Shown here piece after piece: positions 49,448-61,013 of a stretch of 64,000 nucleotides of DNA. Position 1 is the first letter of the stretch. Each line of letters opens with the position of its first letter. The notes beneath the pieces are model-generated. The model had not been told where the DNA came from. It made no database searches and was given only the letters and a program-made list of their open reading frames with translations. This DNA comes from Paramecium octaurelia (Eukaryota; Ciliophora; Oligohymenophorea; Peniculida; Parameciidae), in NCBI GenBank assembly GCA_905182995.1, contig CAJJDP010000118.1, positions 53,062 through 117,061 on the forward strand, given 5' to 3'. A program made the translations under genes and the position numbers.

Positions 49448-52400
49448 ATGTCATTTTCTGAATAATAAGGTTAAGAGCTGCAGATTAGGAAGGCAGATTT
49501 GGATGATTACGACGAGATTATGTAGTTGATGCAGGAAGAGGGAGAAGAGGACTTATAATAACTCTACGCATATCCTAAGATCCTTACATTATTTGAGAGA
49601 TCCTACTTGTCAGTGACAGTGCTTGATTCATAGAATAATATTATAGGCAGTGCAGTCTTTGATGATTGTCCTTAAGGTGTTACTGGATAAGTCGACTTCA
49701 AACATGAGAATTTGTGGGAATAATGGATTCATGATGGATGGGACATTGGCTTTCATGTGAGTTCCTTCAACTGTCTTTGGATGACTTTCTTTTTTCTTGG
49801 TATGCTTTCTATATCTAGATCTAGCGAAGAAGCGATTCCAATTGACTGAAGACCAACAGTTACAGATCACCAAACAAATCTTCCAAAAGGTCTATGATTA
49901 TTTGAATGTTGTCAATGGGATCTTCTTTTTGAGAAGGAGTGAAGCAATTGAAGCCACTCAATAAGAATTGGATATCGCATTGGAGAATTTGTTTGAAATT
50001 CTGCCAAAAAGACAGGATTTCAAGTTGAAAGTATGTTTAAAGTCCAAAATTAATAGTTCATGCAAGGGGTGAATCAGAATTGCGAGATCTACTACTCAGC
50101 ATCCTCTATGGTAACTGAATTGTTGGAAATTCGTATGGCTCGTGAAGAGGATCACGATGATTTGGCGGCCATCTTTAATCGTCAATCAGATGTGCATACT
50201 GAAGAGTTTGGTGAATTTTTTATTGCTGATTTAATTGCAACTCAGAATCAAACCAGGAGATAAGCTAGGAATTATAGGAGTGATGGAAAGGCAATTGTTG
50301 GCTAAGTTGGAGACAAGGCAGTGGGATTGATGAGTATTTCAAGTGATATTGAGTAAGAGAATAGTCTAAAGTAGTTATCGTCTACTTGGATAGTGTTTCG
50401 ATTTAGAAGTGTTTGACAATCTCTACAAGTCAGAATATATGGAAGCCATTAGAAATAGATTGGATTAATTGGCACTTGAGGAACAAATCAACAAGCAGAT
50501 CATTACTTACAAGAAGCACATTGAATTAACCAAAGAAGCCATGAAATGTCATATGATTGGACAAAGACTCTATTTACAATAGTACTGTTTTGATAGAGAC
50601 TAGGAGATTAAGCAAAAGATTGATGATTATGGGTAAGAGGACTTAGCTAAAACACTTACATAATAGGTTGTGACTAATATGATCAATGGGTGGTTGAAGG
50701 ATTATCAAGTATTCAAACCCAGTGATCTATTTCTTGAATATCCTGATTCATTCAAGGATTTAGAATGCATCACCATCAAACCTATCCAGGTATTATTGGA
50801 AGCCCTTGAATTCTTTGGATTACCCAAAGGATACATGAATGGAGAAGGCCATTGGAAAGATTGGGCCAAGAAGAAAGAGGAAGAATAAAAGGCTCTCTCT
50901 CTCAAAAGACCAAAAAGATAGCAGAAGAAAACTAACAAAAAGGCGAAGAAGGAAGATAAGGATGAGGACATCTTCAAACCACCTCCCTATTTTGATTTGG
51001 GACCATTCTTATAAGCTTTTACCAAATTCACATCAGTGTCAGCTGAAACCAGAACACAATTCAGAAAATAAATAGAATCAAGAGTCAAAGAGTTAATCAT
51101 GGAATTCTGTACTGAAAACGGAGAAATGGATCCTAGTCGTCACATAGATTTAATTGAATTTCCAGATGTCTTGAGAAATAAAGGGTTTGACATTGGAGCC
51201 CCTATGGGAGAGAATCTGGCATTCATATTAGAATGTTTTGGTGAATTAGAAGTGGACAATAGGATTGTGTAAAAAATAAAGGAAGAAAAGGATGCCAAAA
51301 AGAAGGATGCCAATCTTAAGAAAGTTGGAGATGATGCACCTAAACCTGTTGATGTTTTGTAGAAAATGACTTCTTATAGTGAATTCATTGGAGCCATCTA
51401 AAAATTAAAAAGATATGATTAAATGATGTGCAGATTACAGTTAGTGCGAGCAAATACATTACAGAATGAAGTAGAAGAAATCATATAAGATGAGTAAAAT
51501 AAAATTAATAACCTCGAAAAAGCTAAGAGTGTTGAAAGGAATTAAACTTAATTTGATGAACATGTTTCCTAGATCCAATCTATTGATTAACTCCCAGAAG
51601 TCCCTAAGGCAGCTCAAAATGCTGTTGTTATCAATTTGTTTTGCATAGATGAAAGATTTGAATCAAGATCACTTGATTTTGTTGAAAGAGCCTTCGAACT
51701 TTTCCCTGATCGTGAGTATCTCATCCTAACATAACCATACACTGTCTAAGAAACTACTCTGCTATCACACTTTCTATAGGTATCAAGAAAAAAACATTCC
51801 ACCTTTGAACATGTGTTGTATATCTTCCATAGGAACAGTTTAGATTCTCATCTGATTGAATTAAGAAAGTTCAATCAAAATGAATGGAACTAATGTTCAT
51901 TTTTAGTAGAGAATCTCTTAGGAAAAGATAGCATTGAAAAAGATGTCAGAAATATAAATGACAATGAGACATTTATTGTCTATTGCAAAGATGAAATAAT
52001 TGGATTGTATTGCATGAAGAAGTATGTCAATCTGCAATATTTGAAATCTCATTTCTGTATTCAAGATCATATCCTAATTAAGGAACATCCCAAACATTTG
52101 CATACTCGATTATTGCATGGAATATTGAATCCTTTGTTTGCTAAGTAAACAAGGTTTATTTTAAGAGAAATTTGCAGATTGATGGATAAGACATGTATAA
52201 TGTTAGAGATTCATGATCGTACGCTTTTGCCTGACATATTCCATGAATTCAATTTTGTGAGAAGTCGTGCATTTCCTCATTTCTTGAAATAGAAATGGGA
52301 TTGGACTCTTGATGATGATCAAAAGGAACGTATGGGCACAATTCTGGATGATCGTGACCCCTATGATTAAACTCAATCCCCCTTCTCTTTGGCAATGCTT

Positions 52401-54427
52401 ACAAAAAAGTAATTATCAAATGTTAAAATCTCTAATAACTCCCGTATAGTCGTCGTTGGAGCATCTGATACTGGATTGTCTTTCATTGAATCCTTGCTTA
52501 CGATAAAGGATATCAATTTTACTAATATTATCTTATTGGCTCCTGGAGGGTTGATAACTATGCACGTTAAACATGAATTTGAAATGTTGAAGGCTATGAG
52601 TACAAATTATACATTGGAAGAATTAAGAGCTTTGATGTTGGATGCTCGAGTGTAAGTAGTAGATGCTAAAATGGTAAAGTTGGATAAAAAAGGAAATCGA
52701 ATTAAAATTGATAAGAATGCATTCATTCCTTTTGATTATCTCATAATCACTGTTGGGTTGATTGATACTGAATTGCAATCAAGAGAAAAGATCAGTTTTG
52801 GTCTATCCAAGTCTCCATATTACAAAAATTCATAATTTATAAATGGAGTATATAGCATAGATGATCCATATCTCTACTCCCATTTCAAAAGAACTGGATT
52901 CAAAGGTAGTAACATTGATTTGTTAACCAGAAAGAAAAAACCACAAAACATAACTATTTATGGCAACACCTTGACTACTATCACCTTTATGAATGGATTG
53001 CTCAATAGAGGTGTCCATCCATCCCGTATTCATTATGTTATGCCACCCAAAACCTTTTAAAAATAAACCAAATTTGAGAACAATAAACAAAGACTTGAAT
53101 AAGAGGATAAAATGATATTTGATCCCGATTAGTTTGAAAATGAGGAAGTTAAAAACAAAGTATTTGCCATAATGCTAGAACTAGGCATAAAAATCCATTA
53201 AGGATTCACTCTGTATGAATTGAAGGTAGGTAAAGAGGGATTTGGATTAAATAGCGAAGATGTATTGTAGGAAGTCATCTTCAGAAAATAGGCAGACAAT
53301 TACGAAGAGTTAAAAATTGAGATTCAAAGGAAGGAGTAAGAACTTTAAGAGTTAAAAGACAATTCTGAAAACAATATGAGCAAAGATATGTATGGAGAGT
53401 AGGAGGAAGGTGAGAATTAGTTAGAAGTACTTGCTCGAGAAATTGAGTAACTCAAGGCAAGTGAATATGATTATTTGCAATTGGATTCAAGATTCTTTAT
53501 TACAAGTGGTTTGATTGATATTGACAAGGAAATCTTCAATATCATTCATGAAAATGGTTTGGTCTACAATGGCAGATTGATTGTCAAGAGCAATTTTCAA
53601 ACCACCCAAGAAAATATTTTTGCTTGTGGCAAGATTTGTGAGTTCTCTCAAAGATACAAGCACCATTCAGTTGGCAAGAGTCTAAGATTAGATAAATATA
53701 ATGGTAGGGAACTTGGGTAGAAACTTAGTAAGTGCATTCTGGAATAATTAAATTTGGGTTATTTAACATCCCAAACCTATTCGGTTGATGAATTACCTTA
53801 GTTGTATATGCCTATAGGACAAGGAGGCATAGTTCCTTACAAACTTTATTACTATTATATTAAAAAGAATGACTTTTCAAAACCAAGACAATTACAATAA
53901 TAACCTTCTAAACCCATAGTGTCTGATAACTTCAAAGATTCTCAAGGCCATTTCTTATAATTTGATGTTGATCCCAATGGACTTATTGAGAGTCTCACTT
54001 ACTTCGGTTCTGAGGCTGTTCACATTCCAAGTTTGATTCACTTCATTGAATTGTCAGTACGATATTTGAACAAATTGGATTAAAGAGGCAAACTCATAAA
54101 CAATGTTTCAGAATTTCTATCTGAAAATTGGGCCATAGCTCTATATCATGAATGGTTTAGTGAATTTAGACACATTACTAAAAGTGAAATGCTAAAAAAT
54201 GAACTTATTGATCAAGTCCTTGAGAAATCCTAAGAGTATGCAAGAGATGGTCGTTACATGGATGATAATTTCTTTGAAGAAATTAAAAAACTCATCACTA
54301 GAGATATTGTAGAAAATATACAAGTAAGTCATATATCATTATTCTTTAGGAAGGTACAATCGAATTTATCAGACAAAATTAGAACCATTTACCTATGTAC
54401 TTTGTTCCAAAACAGAAACTTAATTGA
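49448..54427 (+). CDS. CFAP61: CFAP61 (calmodulin/radial-spoke-associated complex)
   Basis: About 1,600 residues with several short introns, including 26-nt introns beginning near 50031 and 54324. The N-terminus (ILTLFERSYLSVTVLDSQNN then IIGSAVFDDCP) and the block IRMAREEDHDDLAAIFNRQ ... FGEFFIADLI match CFAP61. Later the protein shows a Rossmann-type nucleotide-binding loop (RIVVVGASDTGLSFIESLL), a pyridine-oxidoreductase-like IFACGKICEFSQRY segment and IGQGGIVPYKLYYY near the end. CFAP61 belongs to the calmodulin- and spoke-associated complex at the base of radial spoke 3 in motile axonemes. A Lys-rich insertion (near residue 480) follows HWKDWAKKKEEE. Gln is heavily TAA/TAG-coded. Confidence 0.85.
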
Positions 54428-54874
54428 AATATTATTTGAAATAAAATATTATGAGTAAAAATCAAAGTTTTCATTCCTTAAATAAATTTTCATTATGATT
54501 CAAATTAAAAAAACCTTTGTCCTTCGCATTATGTATTTTACAAATTAAGATTATCTAATAAAGTTTATTTTATTGAAAAGTATTTCAATATATCGAAAAC
54601 TGAACTTTAACTATATACATTAAATACCCTTATTTAGTAGTAATATAATCATAGATATATATATTGAAAATTACTAAAACGATGATTACTAGATATCTAT
54701 CTGAAATACATCTAATTAAAATACAGAAGTATCCATTTGATATCATTAGTACTTATAAATTAAGAAATTATTCAACACATAAATTTAATAATTCTAATAA
54801 TTTTAATAATTTATGGACATAATCTTTATAATTATTTAATGATAGAATGCTTAACAAATAAACAATGATAATAT
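54428..54874. other. AT-rich convergent intergenic
   Basis: Between the CFAP61 and phosphodiesterase stops. No coding frame or RNA feature is seen. Confidence 0.5.
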
Positions 54875-57800
54875 TCATGATTATTATAGTCTTTCTTCTT
54901 TTGGTAGATTGGCGTGATAGATCTTTTCCCAACTAATTATAGTATTATCAAGATTGGTTATACTCTGGTGCAAATGACCATCCTATTAGAATAATATTAA
55001 TAATTTACAAAAAAGGCATTTAGAGTAAACCACAAAGGTCGTACTATAACTTTAAAGAATCCCATTTCAGATTTGGCCATGATGTATATTTTATCCAAAT
55101 CTTTTAAGAAAGGTGTTTATGGAATGCCCAATCTGCCCTCTTCTTCATATTGAGCACTAAATTCTTTGTTCACTCTTTCAGACCAAATTCTTGAGATTTC
55201 AAAAACTTTTGCTCCTCCATTGAAATCAGCGGTATGAATAATCATACCAGTTAATAGTTTAAGATCATCATCTCCAGTTCCAAATGGCTTTGCCACATCT
55301 TCCTTGATTCTGCTTTCAAAATCTTTCAAGAGAGTAAAATGGACCTTGATATCTGTGTATAGAATGTTGTCGATGAGAATGCGTCTGAATTGTTGATGCT
55401 ATTCTTTGGTTAGGTTGCTTAAGAAATTGAGTGATTAATCTTTCAACATGAATATTGTGGTGGCTGCATGATGTTGTTCAAGAGGCTAAAGAATAGTTCG
55501 ATTCTTACACTAGCATCATGGTATCTGGTGGCCAATTTAGACTAGCTGTTGATCATGAACATATTGGTTCTGCCAGTGTGTGAAACATCATGACACAGAC
55601 CAGAGATAATGGTGGCCATCCTTCTGAAATCATCAATAAATTATTTGGCCTTTCCGCATTATAACATGAAATGAGCACTCTACATAACAGATATACCATG
55701 ATCATAATTGTGAAATGAATTATTTTTCTTATTGTACTTCTTTTAGAGAACACTTAGAAACTAAGCTAGACACAAATTATTCATTTGATATTAGGCTATG
55801 AATCCGTTCTTCTCCAGAATACTGTAGACTAATCTATGCTTTTCTTGTGAGGAATCCAAAGCCAAAATATTGAATTCAAACAAATCCAATTGAGAATCTC
55901 TCTCAAGGATTTTAAATTAATTTACATCAACTTACTCTAATTGTTGCTGATATTTGATATACACACTTGAACTAATCTTCTTCTTTTTTTATGGAGGAAT
56001 AACCCATTAGCCAATTAGCATATCTTTAGTTTACGATTCAGTACCCTTTACATCAGGTTTACGATGTCTAATTTATTGCAACTCATTTTCAGGAATGAAT
56101 AGAGCAATCATCGAATTCGCTACATCTTGTGTTTCGTCTAACTAATTTAGAAACTTAAAGGTTTGGTGTTTGTTGTATTGTATTAATATTTGTCTTTGGA
56201 TATCCTCCTCAAATGATTTATTGACTTCAGCTTCCTTCTACACATCATTAGTCATGCTGTCCATTTTCAGAGTCATAAAGTAATGTTTAAGTCTTCTGGC
56301 CTCATTTTCGTGGAATATAACTGTGAATCCTTTGAAGTCATTATCAATCACTTTAAGAAATATTTCAAATTGAGGGATTTCGAGATTGCTCAAATATTGA
56401 TTTTGCCTATTTTCATGAATATTCTAAATATTCACCTCAATATTGGAGATAATACTGTTTTAAGCGAAAATATCCTGATACGTAATTTTATTGTATAGAA
56501 TTGCTTTTGGATCAAAGTTGATATTGTGCTTTTGTCTATTGTTATTTGATATATCTATTACTTCAAAGACTTGGAAATCGGTCGACTTAGGAATATTAAT
56601 TCTCCTTGCTTATTAAAGTCAAACAATAGGGAGTCAGTGGTTCTGAGGAAATACTTGTAAAATGCTGACTTTTCATAACATAACTTCACGTATCCATCAT
56701 ACCTCTCTAACACTTGGATTATCTAAAGGATATGGCAAATAATATTTACAAGTGAGTACAGATTTTGATCTTGTTCATTTTTCAGATCCATGTTATTGAT
56801 TCTTAAGGTAAGTTGATTTGAATCTTTTAGTTCTATTTTTAATGAAGGCAGATCTTTGTCTTTCTTCACAACACCTTCAGGTTAATTCTATTATGCTTTT
56901 TCGACATCATATTTTTGACTCAAAACCTTTTTAATGCCTTCTATCAATAAAAATCTTGAAACCCTCATAAAGGTAATTCCTATGTCTTGTACTTGATCAG
57001 CGAAGCGCAAGGGATTGAAAAATTATACTTTAGCAGTTATGATAGTTTCAACCAAGAACTATGCCAAATGAGTGACATCTGTATTAAATCCATGGATGTT
57101 TGCATAACTAAAGTATGATGATGATGATTACTTGATGAAATTTCGTTTGATGTTCTTCTTGTCCTTGTCTGTCCAATGGAAACAGAAGAGCACTTCATAA
57201 TTCTTAATGTGCAATTAGAATTTAACGAGGGATGTTTGTGCATAAGTGTTAGATTTGCAAGTCTCTTGGATTTGAGGGTATTGATTCTATTTTTGATCGA
57301 CTCTGTGGATATAACATGGTCTGATGTATGTCAATTCATCGGTTACTTTTTAGGCTTCTTCAGTAGTGATATCTTTGATTGAATCATTGGCTGAAGTGTA
57401 TACTTCCCAATCCTTGTCTCGATGAATGAAAAAAGTAAACTCATCAGCATCGACAAGAATCTTAAGAAGGAATTTGAGCACTTAATACAAATTTTCATAT
57501 GAAATGTCTTCTTGCATGAGGAGTAGATGGGTATGCAAGTTGCCAGTAAATATATTCTTTAATTCCTTATAGATGTCATTGATCTGTCTTTTCATTTTGT
57601 CATACACATCTTCTTCGCAAGAATCAGCATCCTTCTCACTTATTTCTGTCAATTTATTATTGTCGCGTATATTTAATGCATGCTAGCCATTGGGATCATC
57701 TTATTCAGCTGTAAGTTGTAGTATCAAATTGCATAATTGCAATAACTTATCCTTATCTTCTGGCACAAGTTGATTATGCTTGTCACTATGTCTATTCAAC

Positions 57801-58836
57801 AATTCTGTAAGTTTATCAATCATTGCACCAACTCCAACCAAGGGCTGTGGGATTGATTATTCCATATGGTTCGTCGTATTCTGTTGTTTGGCTTCGTCTG
57901 TAACATCCTTCATAAAATGCACAGTCTTGGATTTATGTTATCGTCGTCGTTGTAATGCCTTATTTTATTCATCCAAATATTCCAGTATTGCCTATCGTAA
58001 TTGCATTTCCCTAATTAATGTGAAGGTTCACGCATACTTTCCAGGACCACTATTTTGAATGAGAACACGACATATTTTGTCCTCTTTGTGTGTGAGACTA
58101 GTTTTGAGGAGAGTCTTCTGTTCAGATGTGATTTGGTTGGTCTTACAAAGATTGGTGACAACGATGAAGAATTATGTGTAGTGACTCAATTATGGATCCA
58201 TTTTTATAATTTATAGGGTCGTTTCAAGAAATTTGAACTTCCCTTATAATATGATTGTGAACGAGGTTTCACAATAACTGTTTCTGGAGCCTCAGTTACA
58301 TGTTTCTTGAACTCTTCCAACCCGAAACGCTGTTTCTGTTAGATCAGATTGACATGTTTGTGTTTCCCCATGGAAATAAGTTTGGACAATTTGTTGTTCA
58401 ATTTCTCCTCCAATCTCGGAGTATTGTCACTGAATTTAAACGCCTTCAATTCAGGTTTGGGACATTTCTCTCCTGAACACAATACCAAACCAAAGCCGAT
58501 CGGATAACAACGAACTTAGAGTGGACGATTGCAACAATAGCTATATGGTACTTATTTTGAATTCATGAAGAAGATCGTGTATGTTTTGGTATACAAATGT
58601 TGGCAGATCAGGATACTGTGTTATCGTAACTGGATTTCAGGGAACATCCTCATGATAAGATTTTGAATGTAAATAGATTTCTCATCACTTGGAGAGAGAG
58701 ACTCGGTTTGTGATTCCACATGGACTAACACAATAATGTAAATAACTCTACTGGCATTGAGTGTCTCTTTCAGCGAAGGCTCGTAGATATGGTAATAAGG
58801 CTTATCATCTAAATTTGGGAGTAAAGTGTTATTCAT
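54875..58836 (-). CDS. Cyclic nucleotide phosphodiesterase (class I PDE)
   Basis: The C-terminal third has the PDEase I catalytic core: NSFHNYDHGISVMQSAHFML, SGLCHDVSHTGRTNMFM (the HD-x2-H-x-G-x2-N metal site), LLTGMIIHTADFNGGAK (second Asp ligand) and NLDNTIISWEKIYH. The central part (DADEFTFFIHRDKDWEVYTS ... VKFQLHIKNYEVLFCFHW) is GAF-like. The N-terminus begins MNNTLLPNLDDKPYYHIYEP and contains a Cys-rich stretch (YSYCCNRPLQVRCYPIG). About 1,280 residues; introns include ones after VKPR (20 nt), SGPGK (27 nt) and NAFF (26 nt). It degrades cAMP and/or cGMP; substrate cannot be told. A second ATG at 58566 is in frame, but the upstream start sits only 13 bp from the preceding stop and is coding-like. 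Confidence 0.88.
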
Positions 58837-58849
58837 TTTAATAAAAATA

Positions 58850-60169
58850 TCATTAGATTTCCATCTTCTATTGAAACAATTTCTCAAACACCGCCCCAGG
58901 CCCGGATGGATCCTAGAAGTTGTACAATTTAAGGTTTTCTCTACATTATTAAAATCTATAATAAACTTGTTGTAATCTCGGACATCCTTGCAACCCTGCA
59001 TACCTCTTAGGTACTTCAGTAATGATTCCAATTCTTTGTCCTCCTTGTTGTCGTAGAATGGGATGATGGGAATCCCGTTGTCCAATTGCCATGCATAAGA
59101 ATAGGAAGCATTGTCAACTAACACCAATTGACTCAATGGCCGATCAAAGATTCTCAGATCCTTCGTGTACATGCCTCCAGTGGTCATTATGCAATTATCG
59201 CGATACAAACTATGGGAGATGAGGGTCTTATTGGGATCCAGATACTCAATCACCTTTTAAGCGTAGCAAGGATGCGAAGCGGTGAAAACTATCAATTCAA
59301 AATCATTGACCAATAATTCTAGCAATTTAACTGCTCCAGGCCTGATGTTGATTCCAGCTTTGATCGTTTCTTGAGGAGAAACCTGAATAGTAAGGATCAC
59401 ATCACTGGGAATGGCTAGACTCTCATTGCAATGAACCAGAGTCTCATCAAGATCAAAAACGATGCTAATTTTATCTATAAATATGAACAATTAGATTGAT
59501 ACTTTTGTAAATGTCCTTTTGTTTCAGACGTACTTATTTGTTTTTAAGATCTTTTGGATCGGCTGGCTATAAATACGAGGCAACATATATTCCTTAATAG
59601 GTTTAAAGAAAATGCTCTCTGTACATTCTACTAAAGTAGTCATCATGAATAGATTTGCTAAATGCATTCTTCACTTTGGTTATGTAATATTGTTGTTGAT
59701 CCGTACCTAATTTCTTGGTGCTCTCAAAATATTTATTAACACTTAGACTGCCCTTCCCAGCACTTTTAGGAGTAACCTGTTGTGATTGTGTTTTTGGCTT
59801 TTGAAACAAAGCACTCTGCAGTTTCTTCAGGATAAGATCCTTGTTTTAACCAACAGATTGCTGAGGACGATGATGTGGTTTCTTTTCAGTCGATGGTCGA
59901 TATGATTATGTTCCAGTTGGAGTTGGGGGCTTTACAGGCAAATGAATATCCAGTTAAGGGGATACTTTTGTCACCAGTTAGCTTAAGATCTTGGAGGATT
60001 GAGTTGGAGTGATTATTGGATGCTAAACTTTTCCCTCTTTCTTTTTGAGCAATTAGAAGTATTTTTGCATAGCTGCATTAACTTCTGAGTTGCTGAGCTT
60101 TTTGGCTGATGAATCACGATTGGCTTGTATTTTCTATGGCAAATATGACTTTGAGAGATTAAAATCCAT
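58850..60169 (-). CDS. FCP/SCP-type (CTDSPL2-like) phosphatase
   Basis: Exons 60169-59503, 59474-58945 and 58912-58850 encode 419 residues; introns 28 and 32 nt. The catalytic HAD motif is intact: ISIVFDLDETLVHCNES (DxDxT), followed by INIRPGAVKLLELLVNDF, IVFTASHPCYAQKVIEYLDP, LVLVDNASYSYAWQLDNGIP and IPFYDNKEDKELESLLKYL. This is the FCP1-like family that removes phosphate from RNA polymerase II CTD or Smad-type Ser residues. The 200-residue N-terminal extension is basic and low complexity. The C-terminal intron adds NDPSGPGAVFEKLFQ. It lies 17 bp after the preceding gene and 13 bp before the PDE. Confidence 0.88.
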
Positions 60170-60186
60170 TTAATATCGTTGTGGTT

Positions 60187-60994
60187 TCATATATATTAAA
60201 TTTATGGTAACCTGATTGACAGGTTCCCCTATGATTTATGAATTATATTGCTCAATTTCTGCACATTTGGATCCATCCTAATTTCATCCATCTACTACAT
60301 CATGTGATCATGTAATTTCCTAATTCTACTAGTTGGAAAATGTAAAGTAGCATTCGGTAGTTTGGTAAACTTGGGCTCTGCAATTATCTAAGGAGGTTCC
60401 TACATACTCTCCCCCTTTCTCTTTGGTTTCTTGGGCTTAATCAATAGTTTGAATTCCTCATCTTTAAACTTCCTAACGCTCTTCACCTTTTCAATTACAA
60501 CGGAACTTTCTCTATCATTTCTAGGGGAACCTACTTGCAGCAATTGCAACATAAAATTAAACTTCTCCTTATTGGTGATGTTCTCGTCATTCATTTTCTC
60601 CTACAATCTTTTCCTCTCGATCTATTCTCCTATTCTTTTAAACAATCCATCTAGTGTTGGAGGAGTATTTACAGTTTCATCCTTCTTTGGTTTGTAAGTC
60701 ATCTGTATGTCTGGGTTATGAAGTAATTGATGGAATGCCTACTCATTTAAATGATTCTTAGCATCCTGATGACACGCTTAATTAGCCTTCCTAAGCAATT
60801 TACATAGATTGGAGAATGGAACATCATATTGCCATGTCTAATATATAATATATTGAAGGTGCTAATACTCGCAATAACTTAAAGATTCTCTCGAGTGTTA
60901 TAAACTCTTCTCCTTCACGTATCTTATTGAATAGATCTTGCAACTAGTTCTAACATTCTAGAGGGTAACCATGTAAGTAGCATTATGATTTCAT
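60187..60994 (-). CDS. Unknown helical protein, 258 aa
   Basis: Exons 60994-60869 and 60837-60187, one 31-nt intron. The N-terminal 75 residues are helical (CQNQLQDLFNKIREGEEFIT, YDVPFSNLCKLLRKANQ) with an EF-hand-like rhythm but no clear calcium loop. A basic middle (LIKPKKPKRKGES) and a helical C-terminus follow (IRKLHDHMMQQMDEIRMDP). No family is recognised. Spacing is 19 bp to the upstream and 17 bp to the downstream gene. Confidence 0.65.
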
Positions 60995-61013
60995 TAAATT
61001 TATATAACTAAAT

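Larger units (their letters stand above)
46883..49567. repeat. Flush direct duplication around N (assembly overlap 4)
   Basis: Segment 46883-48224 recurs as 48226-49567 (1,342 bp, offset 1,343) with an N at 48225. It carries a complete FHA/RING-CH gene and the first 120 bp of CFAP61 in each copy. Confidence 0.9.

Noticed and set aside
46883..49567. True tandem gene duplication of the FHA/RING-CH gene
   Set aside because: Copies abut an N exactly and match the pattern of three other junctions, so contig overlap is the better explanation.
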